In this document: in pieces, positions 62,110 to 64,000 of the stretch
Layout of the letters: the number at the start of each line of letters is the position of its first letter
Position numbering within the stretch: position 1 is the stretch's first letter
Assembly: GCF_000482465.1 (NCBI RefSeq)
Contig: NZ_KI519423.1
Location: forward strand, 218,894 to 282,893
DNA length: 64,000 nucleotides
Origin: Runella limosa DSM 17973
Lineage (GTDB): Bacteria; Bacteroidota; Bacteroidia; Cytophagales; Spirosomataceae
Direction: 5' to 3'
Notes under the pieces: model-generated
The model's input: the letters and a program-made list of their open reading frames with translations, nothing else
Database searches by the model: none
Told to the model about the DNA's origin: nothing
Translations under genes and position numbers: made by a program

Positions 62110-62757
62110 ATGACATCCGATAAAAGAACCGCCCTAGTGGTAGGAGGAAGTGGACTAGTAGGGAAAGCAGTTATTTCTGAATTGATTGCTTCTGAAAAAT
62201 ATACTGAAGTAATCACACTCACTAGAAAACCGTTGGATTTCACCCATCCAAAACTATCATCTATCATTTTTAACTTCGACCACCCCGATGCGTCGGTTGT
62301 TTGCGGCGACGATATTTTTTGTTGTTTAGGCACCACCATGAAAAAAGCGGGTTCTAAGGAAGCATTTTACCGCGTTGATTATACTTATCCCATCGAAATA
62401 GCCCAGTTGGGGCACCAAAACGGAGCCAAACGGTTTGCTATCGTTACTGCCATGGGCGCTGATAGTGGGTCGATGTTTTACTACAATCGGGTCAAAGGAG
62501 ACGTAGAAGCAACGCTCAAAAAAATAGGCTTTGACGCATTGCTCATTTTTAGGCCGTCGTTGCTTGTAGGAGATCGTGGCGAAACGCGCATAGGTGAGCA
62601 AATCGGCGAGGGTTTATCCAAAATTCTCAGGCCGCTTATACCTATCAAATACCGCTCCATCGAAGCCCGCAAAGTAGCCAAAGCGATGGTTACCATCACT
62701 GCCAGCAACGTCAAAGGCACACTGATATATGAGTCGGATGTAATGCAAGAGTTTTAA
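62110..62757 (+). CDS. NAD(P)H-binding oxidoreductase (HTATIP2-like SDR)
   Basis: 215 residues. N-terminal dinucleotide motif VVGGSGLVGKAVISELI, later CLGTTMKKAGSKEAFYRVDYTYPIEIAQLGHQNG and FYYNRVKGDVEATLKKIGFDALLIFRPSLLVGDRGETR, matching the HTATIP2/TIP30-like atypical SDR group with the Y-x3-K core YNRVKG. Substrate unknown. 24 bases before the GNAT gene, so probably co-transcribed. Confidence 0.85.
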   Translation: MTSDKRTALVVGGSGLVGKAVISELIASEKYTEVITLTRKPLDFTHPKLSSIIFNFDHPDASVVCGDDIFCCLGTTMKKAGSKEAFYRVDYTYPIEIAQLGHQNGAKRFAIVTAMGADSGSMFYYNRVKGDVEATLKKIGFDALLIFRPSLLVGDRGETRIGEQIGEGLSKILRPLIPIKYRSIEARKVAKAMVTITASNVKGTLIYESDVMQEF

Positions 62758-62780
62758 TTCCCCCAACTGTTCTTCACACC

Positions 62781-63218
62781 ATGTCATCCATTTCCCTTCG
62801 TCGAGCCACGCCCCCCGATGTTGAATTTATTTATTCTTTTCTCTGCGAACTGGAGGAAGAAGCATTTGATTTTGACCAATTTAACGCTATCTACCATCGT
62901 AACCTTCTCAATCCTGACTGCCATTATTTCTTAGCGTTTGACCAACAGCAATGCGTCGGTTATGCCAGTGTTCATGCCCAGTGGCTTCTTCATCATTGCG
63001 GAAAAGTGGGGGAAATCCAAGAAATGTTTGTCATCCCAGCCTACCGAAGCAAAGGCGTAGGTCGTTTGCTGATTGAGCAACTTATGGAGGTTGCCCAGCA
63101 AGAAAATTTTGAGATTTTAGAAGTGACCGCCAACAAAAAACGCCTTGATACTCACCGTTTTTACGAGCGGCAAGGGCTTGAGCGAACGCACTTTAAGTTT
63201 GTTAAAAAGATGAAGTAG
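62781..63218 (+). CDS. GNAT family N-acetyltransferase
   Basis: 145 residues. Motif A in EIQEMFVIPAYRSKGVGRLLIEQLMEVAQQENFEILEVTA (acetyl-CoA loop RSKGVG) and a C-terminal HRFYERQGLERTHFKFVKKM, the normal GNAT layout. Substrate unknown. Confidence 0.9.
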   Translation: MSSISLRRATPPDVEFIYSFLCELEEEAFDFDQFNAIYHRNLLNPDCHYFLAFDQQQCVGYASVHAQWLLHHCGKVGEIQEMFVIPAYRSKGVGRLLIEQLMEVAQQENFEILEVTANKKRLDTHRFYERQGLERTHFKFVKKMK

Positions 63219-63223
63219 GGCTT

Positions 63224-64000
63224 TTATTTTCTCTTTTTCAAGTTTTCAGTTATTTCTTCGATACGCTCTACAAATGCCTCTCGACTCGGGAAAAAAGCAG
63301 CCAATTCTTTGGGTAAAGCTTCGGTCAGACTATAAGTAGCCACACCAATTGGTTTTTGGATGTCTTGCAAGGCAAATTCTACAACGGTGCGGCTTTTGCT
63401 TTTACAAATAATAATGCCAATGCTAGGATTTTCGTGAGGCTTACGGTGATATTTATTCAAAGCTGAAAGATAGAAATTCATTTTACCACCAAACTCGGGT
63501 TTAAATTCTTCAATTTTCAATTCCACCGCCACCAAACATTGCAAACCTCGGTGGTACAGAAGCAGGTCTATTTCGTAGTTTTTGTCTTCTACCTTTACAC
63601 CAAACTGGTTGCCTACAAACGTAAAATCCCCTCCCATCGAAGCCAAAAAATCCCTGATGTTACTAATGAGCGCCTGCTCCAACTGGGCTTCTGTATAGGG
63701 TTCGGTCAGGTTTAAAAAATCAAAGGTATATTCATCTCTCAGTACCAAGTCGGCGTTTTGGGCCTGTTCAACAGGCAGTTGGTCGGAAAAATTCTGCTGG
63801 TTAATCAGCGTCTTTTCATAAGTTTGGGCATCAATGGCATTGATAAGCATAGACTTAGACCAGCCAAAACTGCGAGCCATTTCGATGTAGAAAAAGCGTT
63901 GGTGTTCATCTTTACATTTCTCTAAAATGATGATATTGTGGGTCCAGCCAATTTCTGCCACCACTGGCGGCAGAATTGTACTGACCGAATATTCGGCATA
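63224..64000 (-). CDS. DUF1016 (YhcG-type) PDDEXK nuclease domain protein, 5' end cut off
   Basis: The frame stays open to the right edge of the window, so at least 258 C-terminal residues are visible and the start is missing. WTHNIIILEKCKDEHQRFFYIEMARSFGWSKSMLI is the DUF1016 N-terminal domain, and GVKVEDKNYEIDLLLYHRGLQCLVAVELKIEEFKPEFGGKM carries the nuclease core (D in EIDLLLYHR, ExK in VELK). YhcG proteins are associated with mobile or defence regions, but are also widespread; no defence partner is visible up to the window edge. Confidence 0.88.
   Translation of the reverse strand, partial: YAEYSVSTILPPVVAEIGWTHNIIILEKCKDEHQRFFYIEMARSFGWSKSMLINAIDAQTYEKTLINQQNFSDQLPVEQAQNADLVLRDEYTFDFLNLTEPYTEAQLEQALISNIRDFLASMGGDFTFVGNQFGVKVEDKNYEIDLLLYHRGLQCLVAVELKIEEFKPEFGGKMNFYLSALNKYHRKPHENPSIGIIICKSKSRTVVEFALQDIQKPIGVATYSLTEALPKELAAFFPSREAFVERIEEITENLKKRK

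Noticed and set aside
63224-64000. Restriction-modification or defence island from the DUF1016 gene
   Set aside because: No methyltransferase or other partner is in view; the gene is cut off by the window edge so nothing more can be said.

Overview
The window looks like chromosome of a Bacteroidota bacterium, most probably a Cytophagales relative (Runella/Spirosoma-like; genus not provable here). Reasons: the -7 promoter element TAnnTTTG in front of several genes, a fused CcoN-CcoO oxidase subunit, GWxTD and propeller-kinase families typical of the phylum, and many TTTT-rich Bacteroidota-style leaders. No rRNA, tRNA, CRISPR array, prophage or complete IS was recognised.

Layout. 1-4.9 kb: end of a lycopene cyclase gene, pirin, a small acetyltransferase, nagB with an unknown overlapping gene, and a membrane acyltransferase. 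5.0-19.5 kb: a microaerobic respiration region with the copper ATPase ccoI, a REP-associated transposase, ccoS-ccoNO-ccoQP-ccoG-ccoH, a TauE/SafE-type protein, hemN, a soluble PAS histidine kinase and a response regulator fused to a Crp/Fnr DNA-binding protein. 19.7-30 kb: ABC-F ATPase, SulP transporter with Usp protein, an OmpR-type two-component pair, glnS, queD-folE. 30-43 kb: housekeeping and envelope genes (TPR protein, Uma2 nuclease, Gre-like factor, aldo/keto reductase, HMCES, alpha/beta hydrolase, NamZ-like muramidase, fabI, ABC ATPase, sppA, GWxTD protein, a solitary nuoK, GntR regulator). 43.8-47.4 kb: an AT-rich island with two paralogous serine hydrolases around an acyltransferase. 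47.4-58.3 kb: subtilisin-like protease, a propeller sensor kinase with its NarL-type regulator, then a run of secreted proteins of unknown function, one with a ten-cysteine tail like halocin C8, and a 107-bp tandem array. 58.3-64 kb: two aminopeptidase P genes split by a MITE-like element, MgtC, a sugar-nucleotide-epimerase-like protein, GNAT, and a truncated DUF1016 nuclease.

The most interesting system is in the respiration region. Three promoters (ccoI, ccoS operon, hemN) carry an FNR-like palindrome TGAC-N4-GTCA (one copy with a single mismatch), each centred exactly 36.5 bp upstream of the final G of the -7 element. hemN is followed directly by the PAS kinase and the REC-Crp fusion. In rhizobia FixL-FixJ-FixK controls the same gene set (cco/fixNOQP, fixGHIS, hemN); here FixJ and FixK functions appear merged in one polypeptide. 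This is inference from sequence, and the box-regulator link needs testing.

The intergenic spaces hold several repeat families: a hairpin with loop CTCA/TGAG whose stem pairs vary in a compensatory way, a TCGACA-type repeat, palindromes inside the transposase gene, and the 107-bp array.
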